From assembly GCA_014650415.1 (NCBI GenBank), contig BMUX01000001.1:62001-126000 (forward strand): DNA of 64,000 nt, in the 5' to 3' direction. Of the stretch, positions 45,205 to 54,201 are shown one piece after another (positions within the stretch are counted from its first letter, which is position 1; each line of letters starts with the position of its first letter). This stretch comes from Streptomyces spiroverticillatus (GTDB lineage: Bacteria > Actinomycetota > Actinomycetes > Streptomycetales > Streptomycetaceae). A program made the position numbers and the translations under genes. Under the pieces are notes generated by a model. That model did not search any database. It saw only the letters and a list, made by a program, of their open reading frames with translations, and was not told the DNA's origin.

Positions 45205-46188
45205 TCAGCAGACTTCTTCGAGGTCCCGCCACTCCCGGCTGTCCGGACTGTCCGCGACCCAGCCGTCGAGCAGCCCGCGCACCAGCTGCGGCGGCGCGGC
45301 CAGGCCGCATTCGCGCTCGGGGACCCACAGGTCGCCGTTCGTACGGTGACCGAGCGGGCCCGGATGTCCCGGCTCGCTGTGGTCGTGCGGGTCCAGGTGC
45401 TGTTCGCCGTCGCCCTCGTCGGAGGGCATCCGCGACTCCGAGCAGGAGCGGCAGAGCAGTCGTACGGACGAGGACCAGTCCTCGGCAGCGAAACCGGCGT
45501 CGGCCGCGAGCCGCTCCAGGGCGTCCCGGTCGGCCTCGGTGGCGGCCTCCAGGAGGACCACCCAGGTCGGGACGGGCGAGGGGGCCCACAGCTCGATCTC
45601 GTCGAAGACGGGGAAGGAGGGCCCGGCGGCCGTCACCCGTTCCCCGTGCGGCACGCCGTCGTGCAGGACGACCTCGCCCCAGCGCCGCCCGGAGGACGGC
45701 AGCGGGATGGACAGCACCTCGATGCGCGCGGGGTCGAGCCTGCGGCCCCACACCACCTCGGCCTCGCCCTCGGGCGAGAGCCGCACGGCGGCGCTGCCCA
45801 GCTCCATGCCGACCGGTTCGCCGCTCTCCGTGGGGGCGCCGGGCACCCTGAGCCCGTACGCCTGCCAGGCCCGGCGCGCGAGCGGCCAGTCCTGGAGGGC
45901 GGTGGCGGCGATCCCGACGTTCCACCAGTCGGGGGCGCCCTCCTCGCGGTCGAGCAGGGCGACGGCGCGCAGGCCCGCGGCCCGCGCCTGGTCCCAGTCG
46001 TGCCGGAACTTGTGCAGCAGCGCCAGATTGAACCAGGACTCCGAGAGCCAGGGTTCGAGATCCGCCGCGCGCGTCAGCAGCGCTCCCGCGTCCTCGTACC
46101 GACCGTCGCCGATCAGCGTGAACGCGCGGTCGGTGGCCTGCCGCCACGAGGCGGAGGGCCGATGCCGTACCTTCCCGAAGATCCTCAC
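45205..46188 (-). CDS. tetratricopeptide-repeat protein
   Basis: About 327 residues from a GTG (VRIFGKVRHRPSASW). Two or three TPR-like units occupy residues ~15-105 (AFTLIGDGRYEDAGALLTRA; ESWFNLALLHKFRHDWDQAR; WWNVGIAATALQDWPLARR). A beta-rich domain follows, then a C-terminal region with CRSCSES and a His/Asp-rich loop (HLDPHDHSEPGH) that could bind metal. No enzymatic motif is visible, and the role is unknown. Confidence 0.75.
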   Translation of the reverse strand: MRIFGKVRHRPSASWRQATDRAFTLIGDGRYEDAGALLTRAADLEPWLSESWFNLALLHKFRHDWDQARAAGLRAVALLDREEGAPDWWNVGIAATALQDWPLARRAWQAYGLRVPGAPTESGEPVGMELGSAAVRLSPEGEAEVVWGRRLDPARIEVLSIPLPSSGRRWGEVVLHDGVPHGERVTAAGPSFPVFDEIELWAPSPVPTWVVLLEAATEADRDALERLAADAGFAAEDWSSSVRLLCRSCSESRMPSDEGDGEQHLDPHDHSEPGHPGPLGHRTNGDLWVPERECGLAAPPQLVRGLLDGWVADSPDSREWRDLEEVC

Positions 46189-46292
46189 GATTCCCGCCTG
46201 CCGGTTGGCTCTCTCCCCTGCGCTTATCCGCTGCCAGGGGCTCTCTTCGCATCCAACCATGCCCGGTCGGAGGCCCGCTCATTACCCACTGG

Positions 46293-47573
46293 TTACCCAG
46301 GCGGGGGCAGGGCGACTCCGCGCGCGACGACGCGGGCCAGGGATTCCACGACCTCGCTCTGGTAGTCGCGTCCGGTGCCCAGTCTCAGGCGCTCCAGAGC
46401 GCTCAGTGGGCCGCCCAGCCCACCTCCGCATTCCCCCGAGAGGTCGTCGTACGCGTTGACGGTACGGACGATTCTCGCGGTGAGGGGCTGCTCACGGTAC
46501 GGATCGGCCTGCCGCTCCACGACCACGGCGACGTCCGCCACCACCCCGGTCTGCCGCACCACCGCACCCCCGAGCAGGGCGATGCGCCGCTGCTCGGCGG
46601 CGGGCAGCGAGGCGGTGGCCCCGGCGGGCACCGGGTCGACCAGCGACAGCTGCCCGATGTCGTGCATGAGCGCCGCGTACTCCAGCACGGTCACCTCGTC
46701 CCCGGAGAGCCCCATCTCGCGTCCGACGGCCGCCGACAGCGCGGCCACCCGGTGGGCGTGCCCGGGGCGGGTGTACCCGGCGATCTCGGTGGCGCGGGCG
46801 AGCGAGGCGATGGTCTGCCGGTAGGTGTCCCTGACCTCCCCGTACCGCCGGAACGACAGCTGGGTGAGCAGCAGCGGCACGCAGAACACGGGCAGCGCCC
46901 ACAGCCCCACCACCCCCACCGCCAGCGCCATCACGACCCCGCTCGCGCACACCGCCGACCCGATGCCGCGCAGGCCGCGCAGCTCCTCCCTCAGCAGGGG
47001 TCCGTACGGGTGCCCGGTGCGCGCGGCGAGCAGTGCGGCGGCGAGCACGGCCTCGCAGAGCCCGGTGAGCGCGAGCAGCACCGCGAGGAAGAGGGCGTAG
47101 AGACCGCCGTGCCCGACCCAGTCGTCCACCACCCCGGAGTTGTACGCGGGCTGGAAGAGCACCGCGGCGAACCCGACGGTCAGCACGCGCCGGGCGCAGC
47201 GGTCGGAGCTCGGGCGGCTTCTGCGCGCCAGCATGCCGAGCGCGGACCCGCCGGCGCTCACCACGACGACCTGGGCGACCCCGTGCGTGGTGGGCACGCC
47301 CCCGCAGTGCCCGAGCAGGGCGTACGCGAGGGCCCCGGCGGTCCCGAGCGGTGCGGCCTCGCCGCCCCGGTGGGCGAGCTCACCGATGCAGACGAGCACC
47401 CCGAAGGCGAGGGCGGTGCCGGGCTCGGCGATGCCGTCCGGTACGAGGAGGCCGAGGGCGACGAGCACCCAGAGCAGGGCGGTGGCGCGGGCGGCGAGGA
47501 CGAACCGGGGCACCTTGACCGTGGCGGCGGGGACGAACCGGGGCGGCTGCACGGTGCCGGACCGGGGCTTCAT
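46293..47573 (-). CDS. membrane HD-domain protein with degenerate GYP half
   Basis: 426 residues. About seven hydrophobic segments fill residues ~25-235, followed by an HD domain (~250-420): GHAHRVAALSAAVGREMG and YAALMHDIGQLSLVDP give the first His and the HD pair. The downstream HHExxDGxGYP signature found in its upstream neighbour is absent, replaced by VVERQADPYREQPL. I infer a paralogue that has lost cyclic-di-GMP phosphodiesterase chemistry or uses another substrate. It starts in ATGA overlap with the HD-GYP gene. Confidence 0.82.
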   Translation of the reverse strand: MKPRSGTVQPPRFVPAATVKVPRFVLAARATALLWVLVALGLLVPDGIAEPGTALAFGVLVCIGELAHRGGEAAPLGTAGALAYALLGHCGGVPTTHGVAQVVVVSAGGSALGMLARRSRPSSDRCARRVLTVGFAAVLFQPAYNSGVVDDWVGHGGLYALFLAVLLALTGLCEAVLAAALLAARTGHPYGPLLREELRGLRGIGSAVCASGVVMALAVGVVGLWALPVFCVPLLLTQLSFRRYGEVRDTYRQTIASLARATEIAGYTRPGHAHRVAALSAAVGREMGLSGDEVTVLEYAALMHDIGQLSLVDPVPAGATASLPAAEQRRIALLGGAVVRQTGVVADVAVVVERQADPYREQPLTARIVRTVNAYDDLSGECGGGLGGPLSALERLRLGTGRDYQSEVVESLARVVARGVALPPPG

Positions 47574-49045
47574 CCCTTCCCTCCGGAGACGTCCAGGCCT
47601 TCCGGCGAGTGGGGTGCGGGGTCCGGGGCCGCGCCGGCGCGGGGCGCGGTGGCAGGGGGGCGCGTCCGGGCGGGGGCGGGCAGGGGCAGGGTCCGGTGGG
47701 GCGGTCCGGAGGCCTCACGGGGAAGCCCGGTGGCCTTGTCCGGTCCGGACCCGTCCCGGCCCGCCTCCGTGCCGCCCTCGTCAGCGGTCACCTCGGGGTT
47801 CCAGCCCTCCCGCCGCAGCGCGGCGACCAGGGCGCCCACCATCCGGGCGTCGAACTGCGTGCCCGCGCACCGCTCCAGCTCCGCCACCGCCTCCGGGACC
47901 GGCCGGGCCCGCCGGTAGGAGCGGGTCGAGGTCATCGCGTCGAAGGCGTCGGCCACCGCGACCACCCGGGCGAACTCCGGGATGCGCTCGCCGGAGAGCC
48001 CGTAGGGGTAGCCGCTGCCGTCCATGCGTTCGTGGTGGTGCAGGATCGCCGCCCGGGCCTCGCCGAGGAAGCCGATGCCGCGCACCATTTCGTGCCCGTA
48101 CTCGGGGTGGAGTTCGATGACCCGGCGCTCCTCGGGGGTCAGCGGGCCGTCCTTGCGCAGGATGCGGGTCGGCACGCCGATCTTGCCGACGTCGTGCAGG
48201 ATCCCGGCGAAGCGGAGCACCTCCCGCCGTTCCTCGTCCATGCCCAGTTCGGCGGCCATCATGGCGGAGGCCCGGCCGACCCGTTCGCCGTGGCCGCGCG
48301 TGTACCGGTCCTTGAGGTCGACGGCCTGCACCAGGGCGCGGATCGTCGAGCGGTGGGCGTCGCGTTCGCGCTCGTACTGCGAGAAGACCCAGCAGGAGAG
48401 GTACATCGGCAGCAGGACGAAGAGGGCGGCGACCGGCCCGTACGGGCTGCGCCACAGGACGGCCATCATCAGCCCGGCCAGCCCGTGCACACCGTGCGGG
48501 GCCAGCGAGCGCAGGAAGAGGCCGCGCCAGCCGGTCCGTACGGGAATCCTTTCTGCAGTGACCAGGATCCCGCCGTCCAGCACCGTCAGGACGACGCAGA
48601 ACCCGAGGATCGCCACCCCGGCGGGCGCCAGTACCCCCGGGAAGTCCTCCCCCGCGCCCTCGCCCCACCAGGTCCGCAGCGACGACGCCGCCCACACGGC
48701 GACCGACAGCTCCGCCGCCCGCCACACCCGCCGCACCCCGCCCGGCCTGCGCTTCACCCGCCCCAGCAGCCCCCCGGGCAGCACCGCGAGCGCGGCGGCC
48801 GACGGCGGCAGCAGGAAGACGGCCGCCAGCGGTACGGGGAAGAAGGCGCCCGGATCGACGGAGACGGCGTGCCCGACGAACGGGCAGCGCGGCAGCAGCT
48901 CGCACACCGTGTACAGGACGGCCAGCAGTGCGACGGCGTCCCAGGGGGCCCGGTCCAGGCCGGTCGCGCCGGACAGGACGCACAGGCCCGAGAGCAGGAC
49001 GGCGCAGGAGACGTAGATCCGCGCACCCGCCGGCAAGGCTCGCAC
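47570..49045 (-). CDS. membrane HD-GYP phosphodiesterase
   Basis: 491 residues from a GTG. An N-terminal membrane region (~10-225, including a MASE-like set of six helices) precedes a full HD-GYP domain: RYTRGHGERVGRAS, FAGILHDVGKIGVP, ELHPEYGHEMV, ILHHHERMDGSGYPYGLSG and VADAFDAMTS. HD-GYP enzymes hydrolyse cyclic di-GMP, a messenger controlling Streptomyces development through BldD. The C-terminal ~75 residues are Pro/Gly-rich and disordered. It is translationally coupled to the degenerate paralogue downstream. Confidence 0.9.
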   Translation of the reverse strand: MRALPAGARIYVSCAVLLSGLCVLSGATGLDRAPWDAVALLAVLYTVCELLPRCPFVGHAVSVDPGAFFPVPLAAVFLLPPSAAALAVLPGGLLGRVKRRPGGVRRVWRAAELSVAVWAASSLRTWWGEGAGEDFPGVLAPAGVAILGFCVVLTVLDGGILVTAERIPVRTGWRGLFLRSLAPHGVHGLAGLMMAVLWRSPYGPVAALFVLLPMYLSCWVFSQYERERDAHRSTIRALVQAVDLKDRYTRGHGERVGRASAMMAAELGMDEERREVLRFAGILHDVGKIGVPTRILRKDGPLTPEERRVIELHPEYGHEMVRGIGFLGEARAAILHHHERMDGSGYPYGLSGERIPEFARVVAVADAFDAMTSTRSYRRARPVPEAVAELERCAGTQFDARMVGALVAALRREGWNPEVTADEGGTEAGRDGSGPDKATGLPREASGPPHRTLPLPAPARTRPPATAPRAGAAPDPAPHSPEGLDVSGGKG

Positions 49046-49130
49046 CCGCTCCCCCGCTTCCCCCGGAATCCATCGCCTCCGCCGCCAAATCGTGCGCCAG
49101 GTTAGCGAGCCGGGGGGCCGAAAACGCGCG

Positions 49131-49183
49131 AAGGCCGCCCGTTCCCCCCATCGAGTGACGACGGGTCGGGAACGGGCGGCCTT
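49131..49183 (-). terminator. terminator of the sigR-rsrA operon
   Basis: A perfect 15-bp stem (49131-49145 with 49169-49183). On the reverse strand it is followed shortly by GTTTTCGG. It lies 45 bases after the rsrA stop. Confidence 0.85.
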
Positions 49184-49227
49184 GCGGCGTGCGTTGCTTC
49201 CGGACGTGTTTCCGGCCTACTTCTGGC

Positions 49228-49581
49228 CTACTTCTTGGCCTCGGAAGTGACTTCGGAGGCGAGGTCGGCCGGGACCTCGGGCGACATCAGGTCCGGTGCG
49301 GCCACGTCCTGCTCGGGGACGGCCTGCCCGGCCCGGATGAGGTCGATGCGGCCGAGTACCTTGGAGCGGAGGTCGACGGGCACGTCGTCCGAGCCGCAGC
49401 AGCGCTTGACGAGCTTCTTCACGGCCTGCTCCAGGCCGTACTTCTCCAGGCACGGCGAGCACTCCTCGAAGTGCTCCTCGAACTTGGTGCACTCGCCGTC
49501 CGGCATCTCTTTGTCGAGGAACTCATAGAGATGGTCGAGCACCTCTGAGCAGTCCGTCTCGTGCGGATCTCCGCAGCTCAT
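49228..49581 (-). CDS. rsrA: zinc-binding redox-sensing anti-sigma factor RsrA
   Basis: 117 residues. The cysteine/histidine set is exactly that of the S. coelicolor protein: C3, C11, C31, H37, C41, C44, C61, C62, with the ZAS motif H37-x3-C41-x2-C44. Reduced, zinc-bound RsrA holds SigR. Thiol oxidation (C11 with C41 or C44) ejects zinc and frees the sigma factor. It overlaps sigR by ATGA, so expression is coupled. Confidence 0.97.
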   Translation of the reverse strand: MSCGDPHETDCSEVLDHLYEFLDKEMPDGECTKFEEHFEECSPCLEKYGLEQAVKKLVKRCCGSDDVPVDLRSKVLGRIDLIRAGQAVPEQDVAAPDLMSPEVPADLASEVTSEAKK

Positions 49582-50411
49582 GAGCCCGAGCCTTTCCCGT
49601 CGTTCGACTCTCCGGAGGCGGACGAGGCGCCCGCGGGCACCAGTCCGCGCTCGCGTGCGTAGTCCTCCAGCATGCCGCGCAGCTGGCGGCGGCCCCGGTG
49701 CAGCCGGGACATGACCGTACCGATGGGTGTCCCCATGATGTCCGCGATTTCCTTGTAGGCAAACCCCTCGACATCGGCGAGATACACCGCGATACGGAAC
49801 TCCTCCGGGATGGCCTGGAGGGCGGACTTCACGTCCGAGTCGGGCAGGTGGTCCAGCGCCTGCGACTCGGCGGAGCGCAGTCCGGTCGACATGTGCGACT
49901 CGGCGCGGGCCAGCTGCCAGTCCTCGATCTCCTCGGAAGCGCTGCGCAGCGGCTCGCGCTGCTTCTTCCGGTAGGAGTTGATGAACGTGTTCGTGAGGAT
50001 CCGGTAGAGCCAGGCCTTGAGGTTGGTGCCCTCGCGGAACTGGTGGAAGGAGCCGTACGCCTTCGCATACGTCTCCTGCACCAGGTCCTCGGCATCGGCG
50101 GGGTTGCGCGTCATGCGCAGCGCCGCCGAGTACATCTGGTCGAGGAAGCCCAGCGCGTCCCGCTCGAAGCGCGCATTGCGCTCGGCGGTGGTCTCCTCCG
50201 CGTGGCCGGCATCGGTCCCTGCGTCGGTCCCAGTGACCGGACCCACCTCCTTCAGCGCCGTGGCGAGCCCGAATGCGGACCCGCTCGCCTCGGAGGATAG
50301 ACGACTACCCTGCTTGCCCGCCGCCTGAGCGGCCGTGGCCGCCGCCCCGGAGATCACCGTCCACTCCAGGTCGGAGGCCTGCGGGCGGCGCGGGCAGATG
50401 GTGGAACCCAT
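49578..50411 (-). CDS. sigR: ECF sigma factor SigR, with the long sigma-R' start
   Basis: 277 residues from the ATG at 50411. A GTG at 50246 (codon 56, reading [12 protein letters not shown]) gives the 222-residue stable form. The 55-codon extension matches the S. coelicolor sigma-R' form, which is made from the autoregulated promoter and is degraded quickly. Region 2 is [21 protein letters not shown] and [20 protein letters not shown]; region 4 is [17 protein letters not shown] and [18 protein letters not shown]. It drives the thiol-oxidative-stress regulon. Confidence 0.96.
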   Translation of the reverse strand: MGSTICPRRPQASDLEWTVISGAAATAAQAAGKQGSRLSSEASGSAFGLATALKEVGPVTGTDAGTDAGHAEETTAERNARFERDALGFLDQMYSAALRMTRNPADAEDLVQETYAKAYGSFHQFREGTNLKAWLYRILTNTFINSYRKKQREPLRSASEEIEDWQLARAESHMSTGLRSAESQALDHLPDSDVKSALQAIPEEFRIAVYLADVEGFAYKEIADIMGTPIGTVMSRLHRGRRQLRGMLEDYARERGLVPAGASSASGESNDGKGSGS

Positions 50412-50452
50412 GCGGCGAACTCCCTCTCGTTTCTACGTCGGACGCAGGCGAC

Positions 50453-50478
50453 AACAGTGGTACGTCGCTCAACATTCC
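50453..50478 (-). promoter_or_regulatory. sigma-R-dependent promoter (sigRp2 equivalent)
   Basis: On the reverse strand GGAAT (50474-50478) and GTT (50453-50455) are separated by exactly 18 bases, the sigma-R consensus. It lies 42 bases before the sigma-R' start, giving positive autoregulation. It sits in the short gap after the alpha/beta-hydrolase stop. Confidence 0.92.
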
Positions 50479-50485
50479 CGAGGCG

Positions 50486-51118
50486 TCAACGCAGTGTCCG
50501 GATCCACTTCACGACGCCGCCCGTGATGACCTCCAGAACCTGCTCCTCGGTCAGCCCCGCCTTCTTGGGGACCTTGAACCCGTGGTCGCCGTACGCCACT
50601 TCCACCAGGCCGAAGTCCCCCTCGGGGAACTCCTCCGGCTTCCCGAACGGGTCGTTCCCGCCCTGTACGACGAGGGTGTCGACGCCGGTCTTCAGCAGCT
50701 CGTCCTGCCGGGACTTCTCGGGCTTGCCCGGGGGGTGCAGGGGAAAGCTCAGGGCCAGTACGGCGCGGGCGCCCAGGTCCTGGGCGGTGCGGCAGGCGAC
50801 GCGGGCCCCCGCGCTGCGGCCTCCGGCGATCACGGGCAGTCCCGGCTTCGCGAGCTCCGGCCAGACGCCGTGCCAGCCCACGTCCAGCGTCCTGGGCGCC
50901 GGGGCCACCTTCTTCCCGGCGACCCGCCAGGGCTGCTCGACGAGGGCGACGCTGACGCCCTCACCGGGCAGGGTCGCGGCGAGGGCTTGCAGGTCGCGGG
51001 CCTCCACCCCACCCCCGGCACCGTGGCCGAGCGCCACCACCGCCCAAGCCTTCTTCGCCCCGTACCAATGCACCCTGGCCTCACCGGCCTCGGTCTCCAC
51101 ACTCACCACACGGTTCAT
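50486..51118 (-). CDS. alpha/beta-hydrolase family protein
   Basis: 210 residues from ATG 51118. It is a small alpha/beta-hydrolase (KAN-like/dienelactone-hydrolase-like). The oxyanion strand is VALGHGAGGGVEARD, the nucleophile elbow GGRSAGARVACRTA (Ser), the acid VQGGNDPFGKPEEF and the His YGDHGFKVPKK. The substrate is unknown. It precedes sigR on the same strand by 75 bp, with the sigma-R promoter in the gap, so sigR may also be reached by readthrough. Confidence 0.85.
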   Translation of the reverse strand: MNRVVSVETEAGEARVHWYGAKKAWAVVALGHGAGGGVEARDLQALAATLPGEGVSVALVEQPWRVAGKKVAPAPRTLDVGWHGVWPELAKPGLPVIAGGRSAGARVACRTAQDLGARAVLALSFPLHPPGKPEKSRQDELLKTGVDTLVVQGGNDPFGKPEEFPEGDFGLVEVAYGDHGFKVPKKAGLTEEQVLEVITGGVVKWIRTLR

Positions 51119-51193
51119 GGGGCCCATCCTGCCGCCCCCCCCTGGCCCCCCTTGGGCGCGCCCCCAGCACCGGCCAAGCCGCCCCCGTACCCC

Positions 51194-52015
51194 TCAGAAA
51201 AGCGTGCCGACCTCCGGTCCCTCCAACTCCCCCACCAGCTCCGGCCCGTTGTTCCGCACATTGCTGACCGCCGTCCCCACGGGATAGGCCCGCACGGACC
51301 CCGCCCCCGGCGGCACCAGCAGCCCCCGGGCCTCCTCGACCTCCGTGAGGGAGGGGTCCAGCCACGCCCCCCACTTGTCCGGCGTCAGCATCAGCGGCAT
51401 CCGGGGGTGGATCTCGGCAAGGGTCGACGGTCCGCCCTCCCCCGCCGGGCCCCCGGCCAGGGGGGTGGTCTCCGCCTCGGTGGTCACCACCGAGCACGTC
51501 ACCCACCACGCCAGCGGATGCTCGTCCGGCAGCGACCGGTCCCGCCAGAATTCGTAGATCCCGGCCATCGCCATGACCGCCCCGTCCGCCGGTGTCACGA
51601 AGTACGGCTGCTTCCGGGGCCGCTTCTTCTTGCCCTCCTCCTCCAGACCCCGCTCCGCCGCCCCCGTCACCCACTCGTAATAGCCGTCCGCCGGCACGAT
51701 GCACCGCCGCGTCGCGAACGCCCGCTTGAAGGACGGCTTCTCGTGGATCGTCTCGGCCCGCGCGTTGATCATCCGCGCCGCCCCCTCGGGCGATTTCGCC
51801 CAGGACGGCACCAGACCCCAGCGCAACATCCGCAGCTGACGAACCGGACGCGGGTCCTCTGCGTCCTTCACTGCACGTTCGAGAATCACCGGCACCGTCT
51901 TCGTCGGCGCCACGTTCCAGTCGGGGACGAAGGTCTCGGCCGGGTCCCACTTCTGCACGTCGAAAATCCCGGCGAGGTCTTCGGCCCCCCGGCTCACCGC
52001 GTAGCGTCCACACAT
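51194..52015 (-). CDS. SOS response-associated peptidase, HMCES/YedK family
   Basis: 273 residues beginning MCGRYAVSRG. After Met removal, Cys2 is the residue that forms a covalent thiazolidine with abasic sites in single-stranded DNA. The other catalytic residues are visible: Asn in PDWNVAPT, Glu in ADGYYEW and His in AEIHPRMPLML. It protects replication forks from abasic-site breakage. It is divergent from the M50-like gene, with a 50-bp shared region in which I see no LexA-type palindrome. Confidence 0.93.
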   Translation of the reverse strand: MCGRYAVSRGAEDLAGIFDVQKWDPAETFVPDWNVAPTKTVPVILERAVKDAEDPRPVRQLRMLRWGLVPSWAKSPEGAARMINARAETIHEKPSFKRAFATRRCIVPADGYYEWVTGAAERGLEEEGKKKRPRKQPYFVTPADGAVMAMAGIYEFWRDRSLPDEHPLAWWVTCSVVTTEAETTPLAGGPAGEGGPSTLAEIHPRMPLMLTPDKWGAWLDPSLTEVEEARGLLVPPGAGSVRAYPVGTAVSNVRNNGPELVGELEGPEVGTLF

Positions 52016-52065
52016 ACGTGCCACACTGCCACGCCCGTACAGCCAGCAAGGAGCCGTCCGCAGAA

Positions 52066-52812
52066 ATGAACGCCCTCTCCCACGGTCTGCTCCTCGCGTC
52101 CGCCTCCTCCGACCTCGGCTCCCTCTGGGACCGCCTCACCGGCACCCAGCCCGATCCCGAGAAGTGGATCCTGTACGCGACGGCCGCCCTCGCCCTCATA
52201 GCCGTCGTCCCGCACCCGGTCTGGCGGCTGTCCCGGAACGCGATCACCATCGCGCACGAGGGCGGCCACGGGCTGATCGCCCTGCTCACCGGGCGCACCC
52301 TGACCGGCATCCGGCTGCACTCCGACACCAGTGGCCTCACCGTCAGCCGCGGCAAGCCGACCGGCATCGGCATGATCCTGACCGCCGCCGCCGGGTACAC
52401 CGCACCCCCGCTGCTCGGGCTCGGCGGGGCGTGGCTGCTGGCCGCCGACCACATCACGCTGTTCCTGTGGCTGGCCACGGCCCTGTTGCTGGCGATGCTG
52501 GTGATGATCCGCAATGCGTACGGGGTGCTGACCGTCGTCCTCACGGGTGCGGCGTTCGTGCTGGTCTCCTGGCTGACCGGGCCCGACGTGCAGGCGGCCT
52601 TCGCGTACACGGTGGTGTGGTTCCTGCTGATCGGCGGCGTGCGGCCCGCCTTCGAGCTCCAGTCGAAGCGGCGGCACGGCGGGGCTCCGGACTCCGACGC
52701 CGACCAGTTGGCCCGGCTCACCCACGTACCGCCGCTGATGTGGCTGGGGATGTTCCACGTGGTCTCGGTGTGCGCGCTGCTCGGCGGAGGCCGCTGGCTG
52801 CTCGGCCTGTGA
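52066..52812 (+). CDS. M50-like membrane metalloprotease
   Basis: 248 residues from ATG 52066 with about seven helices. The zinc motif HEGGH (AITIAHEGGHGLIALLTGR) lies at the start of a helix, as in M50B proteins, followed by SDTSGLTVSR and a helical GIGMILTAAAGYTAPPLLGLGG. The second M50 motif (NPDG) is not evident, so activity is uncertain. It starts 51 bp before aroA's upstream region ends, on the same strand. Confidence 0.8.
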   Translation: MNALSHGLLLASASSDLGSLWDRLTGTQPDPEKWILYATAALALIAVVPHPVWRLSRNAITIAHEGGHGLIALLTGRTLTGIRLHSDTSGLTVSRGKPTGIGMILTAAAGYTAPPLLGLGGAWLLAADHITLFLWLATALLLAMLVMIRNAYGVLTVVLTGAAFVLVSWLTGPDVQAAFAYTVVWFLLIGGVRPAFELQSKRRHGGAPDSDADQLARLTHVPPLMWLGMFHVVSVCALLGGGRWLLGL

Positions 52813-52863
52813 CCCCCTGCCGTACGGCCGGAGGCGTCGTGCCCACCCACTAAACTCGGCAGC

Positions 52864-54183
52864 ATGACCGAAAGCGCCGTGCACTCTGCCCTCTGGCCCG
52901 CCCCCTACGCGAGCGGGGCCGTCGACGCGACGGTCACCGTGCCCGGCTCCAAGTCGGTCACCAACCGTGCGCTCGTCCTCGCCGCCCTGGCCGCCGAGCC
53001 GGGCTGGCTGCGCCGCCCGCTGCGCTCGCGGGACACCCTGCTGATGGCGGAGGCGCTGCGTTCGATGGGCGTCGGCATCGACGAGGGCGTCGGCCCGGAC
53101 GGCTCCGGCGAGGCCTGGCGGATCATCCCGAACGGGCTGCACGGCCCGGCCACCGTCGACGTCGGCAACGCCGGTACGGTCATGCGCTTCCTGCCCCCGG
53201 TCGCCGCCCTCGCGGACGGCCCGATCCGCTTCGACGGCGACCCCCGTTCGTACGAACGCCCCCTCGGAGCCGTGATCACTGCGCTGCGCGCGCTCGGCGC
53301 CCGCATCGACGACGACAACCGGGGCGCGCTGCCGCTGACGGTGTTCGGCGGGGGTGCCCTCGACGGCGGTGTCGTCGAGATCGACGCCTCGTCCTCCTCC
53401 CAGTTCGTGAGCGCGCTGCTGCTGTCCGCGCCGCGCTTCAACCAGGGCGTGGAGGTACGGCACGTGGGCGCGACCCTGCCGTCCCTGCCGCACATCCGGA
53501 TGACCGTCGACATGCTCCGTACGATCGGCGCCCAGGTCGACACACCCGAGTCCGGGGGCGAGGCGAACGTCTGGCGGGTCACCCCCGGTGCCCTGCTCGG
53601 CCGCGACCTCACCGTCGAGCCCGACCTCTCCAACGCGCAGCCCTTCCTCGCCGCCGCCCTGATCACCGGCGGCCGGGTCACCATCCCCGACTGGCCGGAG
53701 CGCACCACCCAGCCCGGCGACGCGCTGCGCGAGATCTTCACGGCCATGGGCGGTACGTACGAACTGACCGAGCGCGGCCTGACCTTCACCGGCACGGGCA
53801 CCGTCCACGGCATCGACTGGGACCTGAGCGAGGTCGGCGAGCTGACCCCGGGCATCGCCGCCGTCGCCGCCCTGGCCGACTCCCCCTCCACCCTGCGGGG
53901 CGTCGCCCACCTGCGCCTGCACGAGACGGACCGCCTGGCCGCGCTCACCAAGGAGATCAACGAGCTCGGCGGCGACGTCACCGAGACCGCCGACGGCCTG
54001 CACATCCGGCCGCGCCCGCTGCACGGCGGCACGTTCCACACGTACGACGACCACCGCATGGCGACGGCCGGTTCGATCATCGGCCTGGCGGTGAACGGCG
54101 TGGAGATCGAGAACGTGGGCACGACCGCCAAGACCCTGCCCGACTTCCCCACCATGTGGTCCGACATGCTCGCGGGCAACTGA
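52864..54183 (+). CDS. aroA: 3-phosphoshikimate 1-carboxyvinyltransferase (EPSP synthase)
   Basis: 439 residues. The motifs are [18 protein letters not shown] (shikimate-3-P/PEP Lys), [42 protein letters not shown] and [16 protein letters not shown]. It makes EPSP from shikimate-3-phosphate and PEP in aromatic amino-acid synthesis. The position matching E. coli Pro101 is Phe in the GNAGTVMRF loop, which I believe is usual for actinobacteria. It precedes rsgA by 18 bp, an operon. Confidence 0.96.
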   Translation: MTESAVHSALWPAPYASGAVDATVTVPGSKSVTNRALVLAALAAEPGWLRRPLRSRDTLLMAEALRSMGVGIDEGVGPDGSGEAWRIIPNGLHGPATVDVGNAGTVMRFLPPVAALADGPIRFDGDPRSYERPLGAVITALRALGARIDDDNRGALPLTVFGGGALDGGVVEIDASSSSQFVSALLLSAPRFNQGVEVRHVGATLPSLPHIRMTVDMLRTIGAQVDTPESGGEANVWRVTPGALLGRDLTVEPDLSNAQPFLAAALITGGRVTIPDWPERTTQPGDALREIFTAMGGTYELTERGLTFTGTGTVHGIDWDLSEVGELTPGIAAVAALADSPSTLRGVAHLRLHETDRLAALTKEINELGGDVTETADGLHIRPRPLHGGTFHTYDDHRMATAGSIIGLAVNGVEIENVGTTAKTLPDFPTMWSDMLAGN

Positions 54184-54201
54184 CGGGCCGGGGACGCGAC
54201 G

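Noticed and set aside
53161..53200. Glyphosate-tolerance-type change in aroA (Phe at the Pro101 position)
   Set aside because: The GNAGTVMRF form appears to be the ordinary actinobacterial sequence, so it is not evidence of selection here.
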